This document shows positions 8,581 through 20,122 of a DNA stretch of 64,000 nucleotides, piece by piece. The stretch comes from Sphingopyxis sp. MWB1. Its GTDB lineage: Bacteria > Pseudomonadota > Alphaproteobacteria > Sphingomonadales > Sphingomonadaceae. Positions within the stretch are counted from its first letter, which is position 1. Each line of letters opens with the position of its first letter. The translations under genes and the position numbers were made by a program. The notes under the pieces were generated by a model. It was not told where the DNA came from and ran no database searches. It worked only from the letters and a program-made list of their open reading frames with translations. The stretch lies in contig NZ_JQFJ01000002.1 in assembly GCF_000763945.1 (NCBI RefSeq), positions 2,159,501-2,223,500 on the forward strand. The letters run 5' to 3'.

Positions 8581-11500
8581 GTGAAAGCATCAGGAATATT
8601 CAAGTTCAAGCAGGGGGTCGCCCCCCTCGTATTGAGCGCCGCCTTGGTTTCGCCTTCAGCATATGCGCAGGAAGGGGGCGCTGCCAATTCGAGTGAATAT
8701 GTTGGCGAGGAAGCGATCGTGGTCACCGGCTCGCGTATCGCGCGGCCGAGCCTCGATTCGACAGTTCCCGTGACGGTGCTTTCCGGCGAAGAGTTCTTCC
8801 AGCAGGCGTCGATCAATGTCGGCGACACGTTGAACGACTTGCCGCAACTGCGCAGCACGTTCAGCCAGTCGAATGCTGGCCGGTTTTTGGGCACCACCGG
8901 GCTCAACCTTCTCGACCTGCGTGGCCTGGGGACACAGCGCACGCTGACTCTCGTCAACGGTCGTCGGCACGTTCCTTCTGACATTCTCTCCAACGGGACT
9001 TCAACAGACGTCAATACGATCCCGAATGATTTGATCGAAAGGGTCGATGTTGTCACGGGCGGCAATTCGGCGATCTACGGATCGGACGCCATAGCGGGCG
9101 TGGTCAACTTCATCCTGAAGGATGATTATGAAGGTGTGCAATTGCGGGGGCACACGAGCCTCAATTATGAAGGCACGTTCCCCACGCGCTATGTTTCGGC
9201 CTTGGCAGGCACCAATTTTGCTGATGGCCGTGGCAATGTAACAGTCCATGGCGAATATTCGAAACAGGAGCGCGTATACGGATCCGATGTATCATTTCTT
9301 CGGCGGAATGATGGTTTTCTCACGATTGATATCGATCCCGCTGGCTCCCCGCGAGGAAGCGATGGCTTTCCGGACCGTGCTTTTTTCCAGGATATCCGCT
9401 CGCGCAGCATTTTCTACAACTCCCTGGTTCCTATCTCGCGCTTTGAAAACGATGCCGCATGCGGTACCGGTATCAATGGGGTAGCCTACAACTGCATCTT
9501 GTTGTTCACGCCTGATGGCAATCTGGTTTCCGAAGATGCGAGTTCTATCGTCGGCACCGGTCCCATTGGTTCAGCGATCGGGGGTCGAGGGCAAACGGGG
9601 CGCGAGGGCGAACTGCTTTCGGTTATACCTAACCAGCAGCGTATAAATTTGAACTTGCTGGCTCGTTTTGAAATCAGCCCGGCGCTTGAGCCGTTCATTG
9701 AAGCCAAGTATGTTAATATCAAGACGCAAGGGCAGCAATCGTCGCCAGCCTTTCTTCAAGGTCAATTCCTTACCTTTGGCGATGCCCGTGAGGCACCGCG
9801 GCTGGACAATCCGTTCCTGAGCGATCAGGCCCGCGAGCTGATTAAGCAGCAGTTGCTCGAGTCCGGGCGCCGAGGCAGCTTGATCCGCAATGCGTTGCTT
9901 TCTCGGCCGCTGACGGCTGCTGACATTGCCGCGATCAATGACGGCTCGTTTCGCTTTGATATTTCACGGTTCCTTTCCGATCTCGGAAACCGTGACGAGA
10001 AGTCAGAGCGGGATGTGTTCCGAATTGTCGCTGGATTAAGAGGCGAGTTTGCTTCGAGCTGGAATTACGAGGTTTCAGTCAATTACGGTCGTGTGAAAGA
10101 GGCCACTGAAATTCTGGGCAATATCGTTCCTCAGCGTTTTCTGCTTGCGTTCGATGCTGCTCGTGATCCATCCACGGGTCGTATCGTTTGCCGTTCGCAA
10201 ATCGACCCAAGTGCGGCGATCCCTTACGATAGCGCAGAAGCTCTCGCGGAAGAGGTTGCAAATTGCGTACCATATAACCCATTCGGCGCTGGCGATAATC
10301 GGGCGGCGGGCGAATATATTGTAGAGAATACTGTTTCGCATGCAACGCTGGAACAACTGGTGGTCTCCGGCTTTGTTTCAGGCGATTCGAGTGGTTTTCT
10401 TGAGCTTCCCGGCGGCCCAATCGGCTTCGCATTGGGGGCCGAATATCGCCAAGAAAAATTATTCTACCAAGCCGATCCGATCGTGGAGGCTGGTCGTACT
10501 TTCTACAACGCGTTGCCGACCTTCAAACCAGAGCCCTTTGAGGTTAAGGAAGTTTTCGGTGAGATCCGTATCCCGCTCCTTGCCGAACGTCCGTTTTTTG
10601 AAGAGCTGACCATTACGGGAGCCGGACGGATTTCCGATTACGACGGTGCGGTCGGCACTACCTATGCATATAATGCCGGGGTGGAGTGGCAGCCGGTGCG
10701 CGATGTTCGGTTCCGGGCGCAATATGGCCGATCGGTTCGGGCGCCGAATCTCACCGAGACGTCTTTCCCGCTGACGCAGAATTACGCGCCTAGCTTCCAA
10801 GACCCTTGCCGTGCTGCCAATATCGGAACCGGGTCTCAGTATCGCGCTGCCAATTGTCTGGCGGACCTGGGCCCCGACTTGTTGGCCTCGATTGCCACCC
10901 TGCCCAATTATTCGCTGGAAATTCTTAGCGGCAGCAACATCAATCTGGGCGAGGAAAAGTCCGATTCCTATACGGTTGGGGCAGTAATCCAGCCACGTTG
11001 GGTGCCTGGTCTGTCGCTGACGATCGACTACTTCGATGTGAAGGTGGATGATGTTATCGTTGCACCCAGCGCGCAACAGATCGTAAACGCATGTTACGAT
11101 CTTCCGGATCTTAACAATCAGTTCTGCGATATTTTCCAACGGTATCGGGGAGACGGTCTTGGACCTAATCAAGAGGTTCCTGGACAGATTCTTGACGCCG
11201 ACGCGGAAATTACGCCCTTGAATTTCGCCGCTCGAACGGTGCGTGGCATTGATACGGAACTGGCGTATAGCAAGCCCTTTGGGAACAATAACCTGTTCAG
11301 CACACGGTTTATGTATACCCACTTATTCGAACGGAGTAACTTCCAAGACCCCTCACGCCCGGACTACGAAGATCGAATTTTGAGCGAATTGGGCGACCCT
11401 CAGGATGAATTCCGCTGGAATGTAGACCTGAAGCTGGGCAATGTTACTCTTGGATATAAGATGAGCTACATCGGCCCCATGGTTCTTAACAACTATGAGG

Positions 11501-11748
11501 ATATATATAGCCTTCAAGGGCGTGAGCCGGAAAATGAAGACTATGCTGACGTTCGGAAATATCCGGCTACATTCTATCACGATGCCCGTGTTCAATTCGA
11601 ATTGAATGATGAGTTCGATATTGACCTTGGTGTTGATAATATTCTCAACACCAATCCACCCCTGGGCCTGACTGGCATTGGAGGTGGCAGCGGGATTTAT
11701 CGGATCAAGGGGCGCGTATTCTACGTGGGTGCGCGTGCTAAATTCTAA
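8581..11748 (+). CDS. TonB-dependent receptor (paralogue 2)
   Basis: 1055-residue outer-membrane receptor. GTG start at 8581 with AGGGG upstream, in the same arrangement as receptor 1. The signal peptide ends near SPSAYA/QEGG, then EEAIVVTGSRIARPSLDS. The plug contains LNDLPQLRSTFSQSN, LDLRGLGTQRTLTLVNGRRH and VDVVTGGNSAIYGSDAIAGVV. The barrel is long and ends GRVFYVGARAKF with a terminal Phe. It has the same domain plan as the 953-residue receptor, with extra length mainly in extracellular loops (for example the stretch with two Cys around CGTGINGVAYNCILLF). The ligand is unknown. A strong intrinsic terminator follows at once. Confidence 0.95.
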   Translation: MKASGIFKFKQGVAPLVLSAALVSPSAYAQEGGAANSSEYVGEEAIVVTGSRIARPSLDSTVPVTVLSGEEFFQQASINVGDTLNDLPQLRSTFSQSNAGRFLGTTGLNLLDLRGLGTQRTLTLVNGRRHVPSDILSNGTSTDVNTIPNDLIERVDVVTGGNSAIYGSDAIAGVVNFILKDDYEGVQLRGHTSLNYEGTFPTRYVSALAGTNFADGRGNVTVHGEYSKQERVYGSDVSFLRRNDGFLTIDIDPAGSPRGSDGFPDRAFFQDIRSRSIFYNSLVPISRFENDAACGTGINGVAYNCILLFTPDGNLVSEDASSIVGTGPIGSAIGGRGQTGREGELLSVIPNQQRINLNLLARFEISPALEPFIEAKYVNIKTQGQQSSPAFLQGQFLTFGDAREAPRLDNPFLSDQARELIKQQLLESGRRGSLIRNALLSRPLTAADIAAINDGSFRFDISRFLSDLGNRDEKSERDVFRIVAGLRGEFASSWNYEVSVNYGRVKEATEILGNIVPQRFLLAFDAARDPSTGRIVCRSQIDPSAAIPYDSAEALAEEVANCVPYNPFGAGDNRAAGEYIVENTVSHATLEQLVVSGFVSGDSSGFLELPGGPIGFALGAEYRQEKLFYQADPIVEAGRTFYNALPTFKPEPFEVKEVFGEIRIPLLAERPFFEELTITGAGRISDYDGAVGTTYAYNAGVEWQPVRDVRFRAQYGRSVRAPNLTETSFPLTQNYAPSFQDPCRAANIGTGSQYRAANCLADLGPDLLASIATLPNYSLEILSGSNINLGEEKSDSYTVGAVIQPRWVPGLSLTIDYFDVKVDDVIVAPSAQQIVNACYDLPDLNNQFCDIFQRYRGDGLGPNQEVPGQILDADAEITPLNFAARTVRGIDTELAYSKPFGNNNLFSTRFMYTHLFERSNFQDPSRPDYEDRILSELGDPQDEFRWNVDLKLGNVTLGYKMSYIGPMVLNNYEDIYSLQGREPENEDYADVRKYPATFYHDARVQFELNDEFDIDLGVDNILNTNPPLGLTGIGGGSGIYRIKGRVFYVGARAKF

Positions 11749-11769
11749 ATCCTGAACTTCTACGTTTAT

Positions 11770-11805
11770 GGGGGGCGAAGCATTTTGCTTCGGCCCCCTT
11801 TTTTT
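11770..11805 (+). terminator. Intrinsic terminator between receptor 2 and the oxygenase gene
   Basis: GGGGGGCGAAGC-ATTTT-GCTTCGGCCCCC hairpin (11770-11798) followed by seven T. It ends one base before the Shine-Dalgarno GGGAG of the next gene, so the oxygenase is either expressed by readthrough or the hairpin acts as an attenuator. Confidence 0.88.
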
Positions 11806-11816
11806 GGGAGATGGTG

Positions 11817-12797
11817 GTGGGGGCTGGGCAACAAGCTATCGGGCTGATGCAGCAAAAAGGGGTGAGGGCTGCCTTTGAGTTGCTTTCAGAAAAGGTTTCT
11901 GCGGGCGATCCAGAAGCAGCTTTTGCTCTGGCACAATGGCGCTTGACCGGGGACATAATCCGTCGGGATCTCGTGGAGGCGCGTCGCCTCTTTGGTTTGG
12001 CGGCGCAATGCGGTCTTAGAGAAGCCCAAGGGCCTTACATTGCATTGCTGGCAAATGGAGCTGGCGGGACGGGGTGCCGAGAATGGCGAGCCGCTTTGCG
12101 AAGCCTGCGCGCCAGTGCCGATGCCGAAGAGAGTGAACGCCAACTCGCTCTGATTGAGGCCATGGATGTGGATGATCAAGGAAATCCTCGCATGACATGG
12201 AAGAGCGAAAGGGTTTCTGTTGCGCCGCAAATTTGGAAATTGGCTCACTTCTTATCACCCGAGGAGTGTAGCTATCTTTGCAGCTTGGCTATGCCGCGTT
12301 TGCAGCCTTCAGTCGTAATACATCCGGCAACTGGGGAATTCATCCGCGATCCAGTTCGAAAATCTTCCACTACATCCTTTCCTTTCATAGATGAGAATCC
12401 GGTGATCCATGCAATTAATCGTAGAATTGCGGCGGCAACTGGAACTTCATATAATCAAGGGGAGCCGACTCAGATAATTTCCTATGATGTGGACGAAGAG
12501 TATCGGTTGCACAGCGACGTCATCCCTTCCAGCGACAATCAAAGGGATCTGACATTTCTTATATATTTGAATACGCATTATGAAGGCGGAGAGACTTATT
12601 TCCCGTCATCGGGATGGGCGTATAAGGGCAAATTAGGCGAAGCCGTGTTTTTTAAAAATGTGGATGAACGGGGCGCGCCTTGCCCGCTGGCTGCCCACGC
12701 TGGCTGCAAGATTATCTCCGGTAGAAAAATGATTCTTTCCAAATGGATCAGGCGTCAAGCGCTGGATATCAGAGGGCCATCTGGCAAGCCCTTCTAA
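11817..12797 (+). CDS. Sel1-like repeat / prolyl 4-hydroxylase-type 2OG-Fe(II) oxygenase
   Basis: About 326 residues. The GTG at 11817 is preferred because GGGAG (11806-11810) lies six bases upstream; the ATG at 11811 directly abuts that SD. The N-terminal 120 residues contain two Sel1/TPR-like helical repeats (AAFALAQWRLTGDIIRRDLVEARRLF). The C-terminal half is a prolyl-4-hydroxylase-like double-stranded beta-helix: LHSDVI supplies the His and Asp iron ligands, YLNTHYEGGETYFP is the classic P4H segment, and HAGCKIISGRKMILSKW gives the distal His and the 2-oxoglutarate-binding Lys. The expected reaction is hydroxylation of a proline or other side chain using O2 and 2-oxoglutarate. The gene is AT-rich for this genome and sits directly behind receptor 2, suggesting a joint role. 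Confidence 0.85.
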   Translation: MGAGQQAIGLMQQKGVRAAFELLSEKVSAGDPEAAFALAQWRLTGDIIRRDLVEARRLFGLAAQCGLREAQGPYIALLANGAGGTGCREWRAALRSLRASADAEESERQLALIEAMDVDDQGNPRMTWKSERVSVAPQIWKLAHFLSPEECSYLCSLAMPRLQPSVVIHPATGEFIRDPVRKSSTTSFPFIDENPVIHAINRRIAAATGTSYNQGEPTQIISYDVDEEYRLHSDVIPSSDNQRDLTFLIYLNTHYEGGETYFPSSGWAYKGKLGEAVFFKNVDERGAPCPLAAHAGCKIISGRKMILSKWIRRQALDIRGPSGKPF

Positions 12798-12875
12798 GTT
12801 AAAAGGCCCCCATAAGCTTGCTCTCGCCTGCACGACTGAACGGGATCTGAGAAGCGGGCTTTTGCGAATCCATGC

Positions 12876-15458
<2,583 letters not shown>

Positions 15459-15485
15459 GGGGGGAAGATCCTTTCTCGCAATCCA

Positions 15486-15513
15486 AGATAGTGTTGCTTT
15501 TGGGCAACACAAG
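15486..15513 (-). promoter_or_regulatory. Probable sigma-32 promoter of clpB with inverted repeat
   Basis: Read on the minus strand: CTTG (15513-15510), 17-nt spacer, ACTATCT (15492-15486), fitting the alphaproteobacterial heat-shock pattern CTTG-N17/18-CYTATNT at all but one base. A perfect inverted repeat GTGTTGC-CCAAAA-GCAACAC (15491-15510) fills the spacer. The distance to the clpB ATG is about 27 nt. Confidence 0.6.
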
Positions 15514-15533
15514 AGCGCCGCGGGCCCTTCAGC

Positions 15534-16121
15534 CTAGGCGGGAGAAGACAGAATGTCTGCCACCCTTTCTTGCAGGCGCGGAATAATCTCCTCCTCGAAC
15601 CAGGGGTTGCGCGCGAGCCAGCGGTTGTTGCGCGGGCTGGGGTGGGGAAGGAGGATCTGGTGCGGCCAGCCGGACGCCCAGTCGCGCACCCGTTCGGTCA
15701 GCGACGCGCGGCGCGCATCGTGCCAGTCGGCGGCATAGCGGCCGACGGCGATGGTCAATTGCAGCGCGGTCAGCGGCGCGAGCAGCCCGGCGCGCCACAA
15801 GGCGGCGCATCGCGCTGGCGGGGGCGCGTCGCCGCCCTTGCCGCTGCCCGGAAAGCAAAAGGCCATGGGCAGGATGGCGATGCGGTCGGGGTCGTAGAAG
15901 GTGTCGCGCGATACCCCGAGCCAGCGGCGCAGCCGGTCGCCCGACGCATCGTCGAAGGGCAGGCCGCTGGCGTGGGTCTTGCGCCCCGGCGCCTGCCCCG
16001 CGATCAGGATCCGCGCGCGCGGGCTCCATTGCAAAATCGGGCGGGGGCCGAGGGGCAGATCGGGACAGGCGCGGCAAGCGCCTATGCGTTCGAGCAAAGG
16101 GCGATCATCGGCGCCTGTCAC
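15534..16121 (-). CDS. Uracil-DNA glycosylase family protein
   Basis: 195 residues from a GTG start. The family signatures are ILIAGQAPGRKTHASG (motif 1, GQAPG) and ILLPHPSPRNNRW (motif 2, HPSPRN), with a conserved CRACPDLPLGPRPILQ near the N-terminus that recalls one half of the Fe-S cluster ligand set of type 4/5 enzymes; the remaining cysteines are not evident. It may excise uracil or be a diverged member acting on other lesions. It lies upstream of clpB on the same strand, but clpB has its own promoter. A classical Ung is encoded separately at 27538, so this is an additional family member. Confidence 0.8.
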   Translation of the reverse strand: MTGADDRPLLERIGACRACPDLPLGPRPILQWSPRARILIAGQAPGRKTHASGLPFDDASGDRLRRWLGVSRDTFYDPDRIAILPMAFCFPGSGKGGDAPPPARCAALWRAGLLAPLTALQLTIAVGRYAADWHDARRASLTERVRDWASGWPHQILLPHPSPRNNRWLARNPWFEEEIIPRLQERVADILSSPA

Positions 16122-16144
16122 GTTAGGGAATGAACCTTTCCGGT

Positions 16145-17710
16145 TTAAAAGCCGTCCCGCGCAAATTGATCGAGCAGGCGCACGCCATAGCCCGTCATGC
16201 CTTTGGGAACGAGCGGGCGGTTTTTCTCGCTGCGGTTCATGCCCGCAATGTCGAGATGGGCCCAGGGCATATCCTCTTCAACGAAAAATTCGATGAAATG
16301 TGCGCCCAGGCTGGCGCCCGGCCCGTCGCCGCTGCTGTTGCGGATGTCGGCAATGTCCGAATCCATGCGCTCGGCATAATTGTCGTGCAGCGGCAGGCGC
16401 CACACTTCCTCGCCGCTTTGCTTGCCCGCGGCGAGCAATTTGTCGGCCAGCCCGTCATTATTGGCGAACAGGCCGGCATATTGGTCGGACAGGGCGCCGA
16501 CGACCGAGCCCGTCAGCGTCGCGATATTGACGATGGCGCGCGGGCGATAGGCTTTGGCGACATATTCATTCGCATCGGCGAGGACGAGGCGCCCTTCCGC
16601 GTCGGTGTTGATCATCTCGATCGTCTTGCCCGACATGGTGCGGACAATGTCGCCGGGACGCTGGGCATTGCCGTCGGGCATATTTTCCGCGAGCGCGGCG
16701 ACGGCGACGATATGGACCGGCGCGCGCGACTTGGCGAGCGAGAGGGCCGTGCCCATGACCGAGGCGGCGCCTGACATGTCGCCCTTCATATTGCCCATGC
16801 CCGATCCGGGCTTCAGCGAAATGCCGCCGCTGTCAAAGGTGATGCCCTTGCCAACGAGCGCGAGCGGTGCGGCATCCGAGCCCGGGCCGCGATAGCGCAG
16901 CAGCATCATGCGCGAACCGCGCGGGCTGCCCTGCCCGACCCCGACGATGCTGCCCATGCCAAGCTTCCGCATCGCGGCTTCGTCGAGCACCTCTATGCTG
17001 ACCCCCGCAACGCCGGAAAAGGCATCGCGAACGCGGGAGACGAAGCTGGCGGGGTAGATGATATTCGCCGGTTCATTGGCGAGGTCGCGCGACAGCCGCA
17101 CCCCCTCGGCCAGTGGTTCCCAGCGACTGGAAAAAGCGCTCCGCGCCGCGTCGGCGGCATCGCTGACGAAAATAATCCGGTCGGCGCCGGGGTTTTCGCG
17201 GTCGACGGTCTTGTAGCGATCGAAGCGATATTGGCCGAGCGCGAAGCCATAGGCGACTTCGGCGGCGGCGGCGCCCGGGGCGCCTGCGACGGCGACGGGA
17301 TGCCCCTCGCTTTTGAGGTCCTGCGCGATCTTGCCGCCCGCTTCGGCGAGGGCGAGCGCGTTGGGGGCGGTGCCGGTGCCGACGAGCAGGATGCGCGGCC
17401 AGGCGCCGATGCCGCGAAGCGACAGCGTCGAGCCCGCCTTGCCGGTGAACTTCGCCGCGGCAATGGCCTGGTTCAGCGCCTGCTCTTCGGCTGAGCTGAG
17501 CGAAACGCCCGGAAGCGGCGGCAGCTTTTCATCGGCCATCAAAAGCGCGAGCGTCGCGCCCTGCGGCGCGGTGGCGGCAAAGGCGATGGGACGCTCGGCG
17601 CTATTTTGCGCGGCCGGGACAATGCCCGATCCGATGACGGGCTGTGCCAGCGCGGCGGGGGCGACCCCCAAGGACAGGAAGGCAGCGAGAAGAAGGCCCC
17701 TGGAACGCAT
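16145..17710 (-). CDS. Exported M17-family leucyl aminopeptidase
   Basis: About 521 residues from the ATG at 17710 (MRSRGLLLAAFLSL), which gives a clear signal peptide ending near PAALA/QPV; the frame extends nine residues further. The C-terminal catalytic domain has GKGITFDSGGISLKP, GDMSGAASVMG and NTDAEGRLVLAD, which together supply the two-zinc site and the catalytic Lys and Arg of the M17 family. Enzymes of this family are usually cytosolic hexamers; the signal peptide points to a periplasmic form that releases N-terminal residues from imported peptides. It is divergent from the penicillin acylase-family gene. Confidence 0.92.
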   Translation of the reverse strand: MRSRGLLLAAFLSLGVAPAALAQPVIGSGIVPAAQNSAERPIAFAATAPQGATLALLMADEKLPPLPGVSLSSAEEQALNQAIAAAKFTGKAGSTLSLRGIGAWPRILLVGTGTAPNALALAEAGGKIAQDLKSEGHPVAVAGAPGAAAAEVAYGFALGQYRFDRYKTVDRENPGADRIIFVSDAADAARSAFSSRWEPLAEGVRLSRDLANEPANIIYPASFVSRVRDAFSGVAGVSIEVLDEAAMRKLGMGSIVGVGQGSPRGSRMMLLRYRGPGSDAAPLALVGKGITFDSGGISLKPGSGMGNMKGDMSGAASVMGTALSLAKSRAPVHIVAVAALAENMPDGNAQRPGDIVRTMSGKTIEMINTDAEGRLVLADANEYVAKAYRPRAIVNIATLTGSVVGALSDQYAGLFANNDGLADKLLAAGKQSGEEVWRLPLHDNYAERMDSDIADIRNSSGDGPGASLGAHFIEFFVEEDMPWAHLDIAGMNRSEKNRPLVPKGMTGYGVRLLDQFARDGF

Positions 17711-17853
17711 GATATAATGTCTCCCTATTATGGTCATCGGTTGGCCTTAGCTTTTCTGCCGCGCTAATCCAGTGCCAGTCGACGAACGACAGCGGCTTGC
17801 GTTCAAGCCTGACTGACGCCAGACAGGCGCGGGCATTGGAAGGGCATAAGCAG

Positions 17854-20016
17854 ATGTGGCGACGGGCGTTGATTGGATTGGTGCTGCTGTTGGTCGGCGC
17901 GGCGGCGGCGCTCGCTTTTTGGGAGCCATTGACCGCTTCGGCTTCGGCTCCGCCGGCGTCAGATTATCAGCCTGAACGGGTGGAGATTGCGCGCGACCGC
18001 TTTGGCGTGCCGCATATCTTTGGCAAGAGCGATGCCGATGTCGCCTATGGCGTCGCCTATGCCCATGCCGAGGATGATTTCGAAACGCTGCAGCAGGTGA
18101 TGGCGATGACGCGCGGGCGCGCGGGCGCCTTGCTGGGCGAAGAAGGCGCGCGGATCGATTATGTCGCCGCCTTGCTCGATGTGCGCGCGACCAGTGCGCG
18201 CGACTGGCCGGGCCTGCCCGCCGATGTGCGTCGGCTGTTCGACGCCTATGCGGCGGGGCTCAACCATTATGCGGCGAAGCATCCTGAGGAAGTGGCCCTG
18301 CGCGGGCTCTTTCCGGTGACGGGCGAGGATGTGGTGGCGGGCTTCATCCTGCGCTCACCCTTTTTCTTCGGGCTCGATTCGGTGCTGGGCGATGCGGTGG
18401 AGGCCAAGCCTTTCGCGCGCGAAGGCGGGCCTGCGCTGGCGGACGAGACGAAACCGGTCGTGCGTCCCCTGACCCCGGTGGGCCGCGATCCCGATGACAA
18501 TGGATCCAATGCCATGGCGGTGGCGCCCGCGCGTTCGACCGATGGAGCGACCCGGCTCGTGTCCAATTCGCACCAGCCCTGGACCGGCAGCGTCGCCTGG
18601 TATGAACTGGTGGTGCATAGCGATGAAGGGTGGGATTTTGCGGGCGCGACCTTTCCGGGGGCGCCCTATCCCTTCCTGGGCCACAATAAATATCTTGGCT
18701 GGACCAATACGGTAAACCGGCCCGACCTGATCGATATTTACAAGCTGGTTCTCGACGACAGCGGCGAGGCCTATCGCTTTGATGGTGAGTGGCGACCGCT
18801 GGAGAAAAAGCGCGTGTGGCTGAAGGTCAAATTTGGGCCCTTCACGCTGCCCGTGCCGCGTACCGTCTGGCGTTCGGTGCATGGGCCGGTGGTGAAGAAT
18901 GACGAAGGCGCCTTTGCCATTCGCTATGCCGGGATGGATCAGGCCGATATGGTCACCCAATATTACCGGCTGAACAAGGCGCGCGATTTTGCCGAATGGC
19001 GCGCGGCGATGGCGGGGCAGGGGGTTCCGGCGACCAATTTCATCTATGCCGATGCCAAGGGGAATATCGGGCTATTCTATAACGCCATGTTCCCCGACCG
19101 GCCGCAGGGATATGACTGGCGCGGCGTGCTGCCCGGCGATCAGTCGGCGGCGCTGTGGACCGAAACCTTGCCCTTTGGCCGCGTGCCCGCGCTGGTGAAC
19201 CCGCGCTCGGGCTATGTGATGAATGCGAACAACAGCCCCTGGGTCGCCGCCGGACCGGGCGACGAGCTCGACGCCGCGGCCTTTTCGCCGCTTTTGGGGG
19301 TGGAGGAAGATATGACCAACCGCGCGGCGCGGCTGATCGACCTGTTCGAGGCGTCGGGCCAGATCGACGAGGCGCGGCTGAAGGCGATCAAATATGACAC
19401 CAGCTATGCGAAGACCGGCTATGCCAAGGCGTGGATCGACCGGCTGCTCGCGCTCGATGTCAAAGGCGATCCGGCGCTGGAACGGGCACAGGCGCTGCTG
19501 CGCCAGTGGGACTGGAACCTCGATGGCAAGGGGAAGGGCGATGCGCTGGCGCTGATGCTGCTGCGCCCCGCCAACCGCAGTCATTATCAGCGCCGCCCCG
19601 CGCCCGATCCGATGAAGACGCTGAAGGAGGTGACGGTGCATCTGCAAAAGCATTTCGCCGGGCTCGACCCGCGGCTGGGCACGGTGCTGCGCCTGAGGCA
19701 CGGCGAGGGCGCGGCGCGCGTCGACCTGCCGCTCGATGGCGGCAATGACACGATCCGCGCCTCCACCCTGTGGGATGTCGAGCCTGACGGGCGGCTGAAG
19801 GTGCGCCACGGCGACAGTTTCATCATGTTCGTGACATGGGATCGCGATGGACGGGTGCGGTCCGAATCGATCCAGCCCTTTGGCGCCGCGACGACGCGGC
19901 CGGCGAGCCCGCATTATAATGACCAGGCGCCGCTGTTCGTCCGCCATGCGCTGAAGCCCGTGCTGTTCGATCCGCAGGCGCTCAAGGCCAGCGGGGCGCG
20001 CTTCTATCGGCCTTGA
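17854..20016 (+). CDS. Penicillin acylase family protein (Ntn hydrolase)
   Basis: 720 residues from the ATG at 17854, chosen because GAAGGG lies upstream and a membrane/signal segment (ALIGLVLLLVGAAAALAFW) follows at once; the frame is open back to a TTG at 17797. The protein has the order of a penicillin acylase precursor: an alpha-chain beginning VEIARDRFGVPHIFGKSDAD, a spacer, then the autoprocessing site DDNGSNAMAVAP, where the Ser of GSNA would become the N-terminal nucleophile of the beta-chain. Members hydrolyse amides such as penicillins, acyl-homoserine lactones or peptides; the substrate is not predictable. It is probably periplasmic or membrane-tethered. Confidence 0.9.
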   Translation: MWRRALIGLVLLLVGAAAALAFWEPLTASASAPPASDYQPERVEIARDRFGVPHIFGKSDADVAYGVAYAHAEDDFETLQQVMAMTRGRAGALLGEEGARIDYVAALLDVRATSARDWPGLPADVRRLFDAYAAGLNHYAAKHPEEVALRGLFPVTGEDVVAGFILRSPFFFGLDSVLGDAVEAKPFAREGGPALADETKPVVRPLTPVGRDPDDNGSNAMAVAPARSTDGATRLVSNSHQPWTGSVAWYELVVHSDEGWDFAGATFPGAPYPFLGHNKYLGWTNTVNRPDLIDIYKLVLDDSGEAYRFDGEWRPLEKKRVWLKVKFGPFTLPVPRTVWRSVHGPVVKNDEGAFAIRYAGMDQADMVTQYYRLNKARDFAEWRAAMAGQGVPATNFIYADAKGNIGLFYNAMFPDRPQGYDWRGVLPGDQSAALWTETLPFGRVPALVNPRSGYVMNANNSPWVAAGPGDELDAAAFSPLLGVEEDMTNRAARLIDLFEASGQIDEARLKAIKYDTSYAKTGYAKAWIDRLLALDVKGDPALERAQALLRQWDWNLDGKGKGDALALMLLRPANRSHYQRRPAPDPMKTLKEVTVHLQKHFAGLDPRLGTVLRLRHGEGAARVDLPLDGGNDTIRASTLWDVEPDGRLKVRHGDSFIMFVTWDRDGRVRSESIQPFGAATTRPASPHYNDQAPLFVRHALKPVLFDPQALKASGARFYRP

Positions 20017-20122
20017 ACCCCTTTCGCCTTGCTGTAATAAGGCAGTCATACAGCATCTGTGGGTGCTGCCGGATTATCCGGCGCCGCAGCCTTGCGCGCG
20101 GCGCCTTTTCAAGGGGACCATC

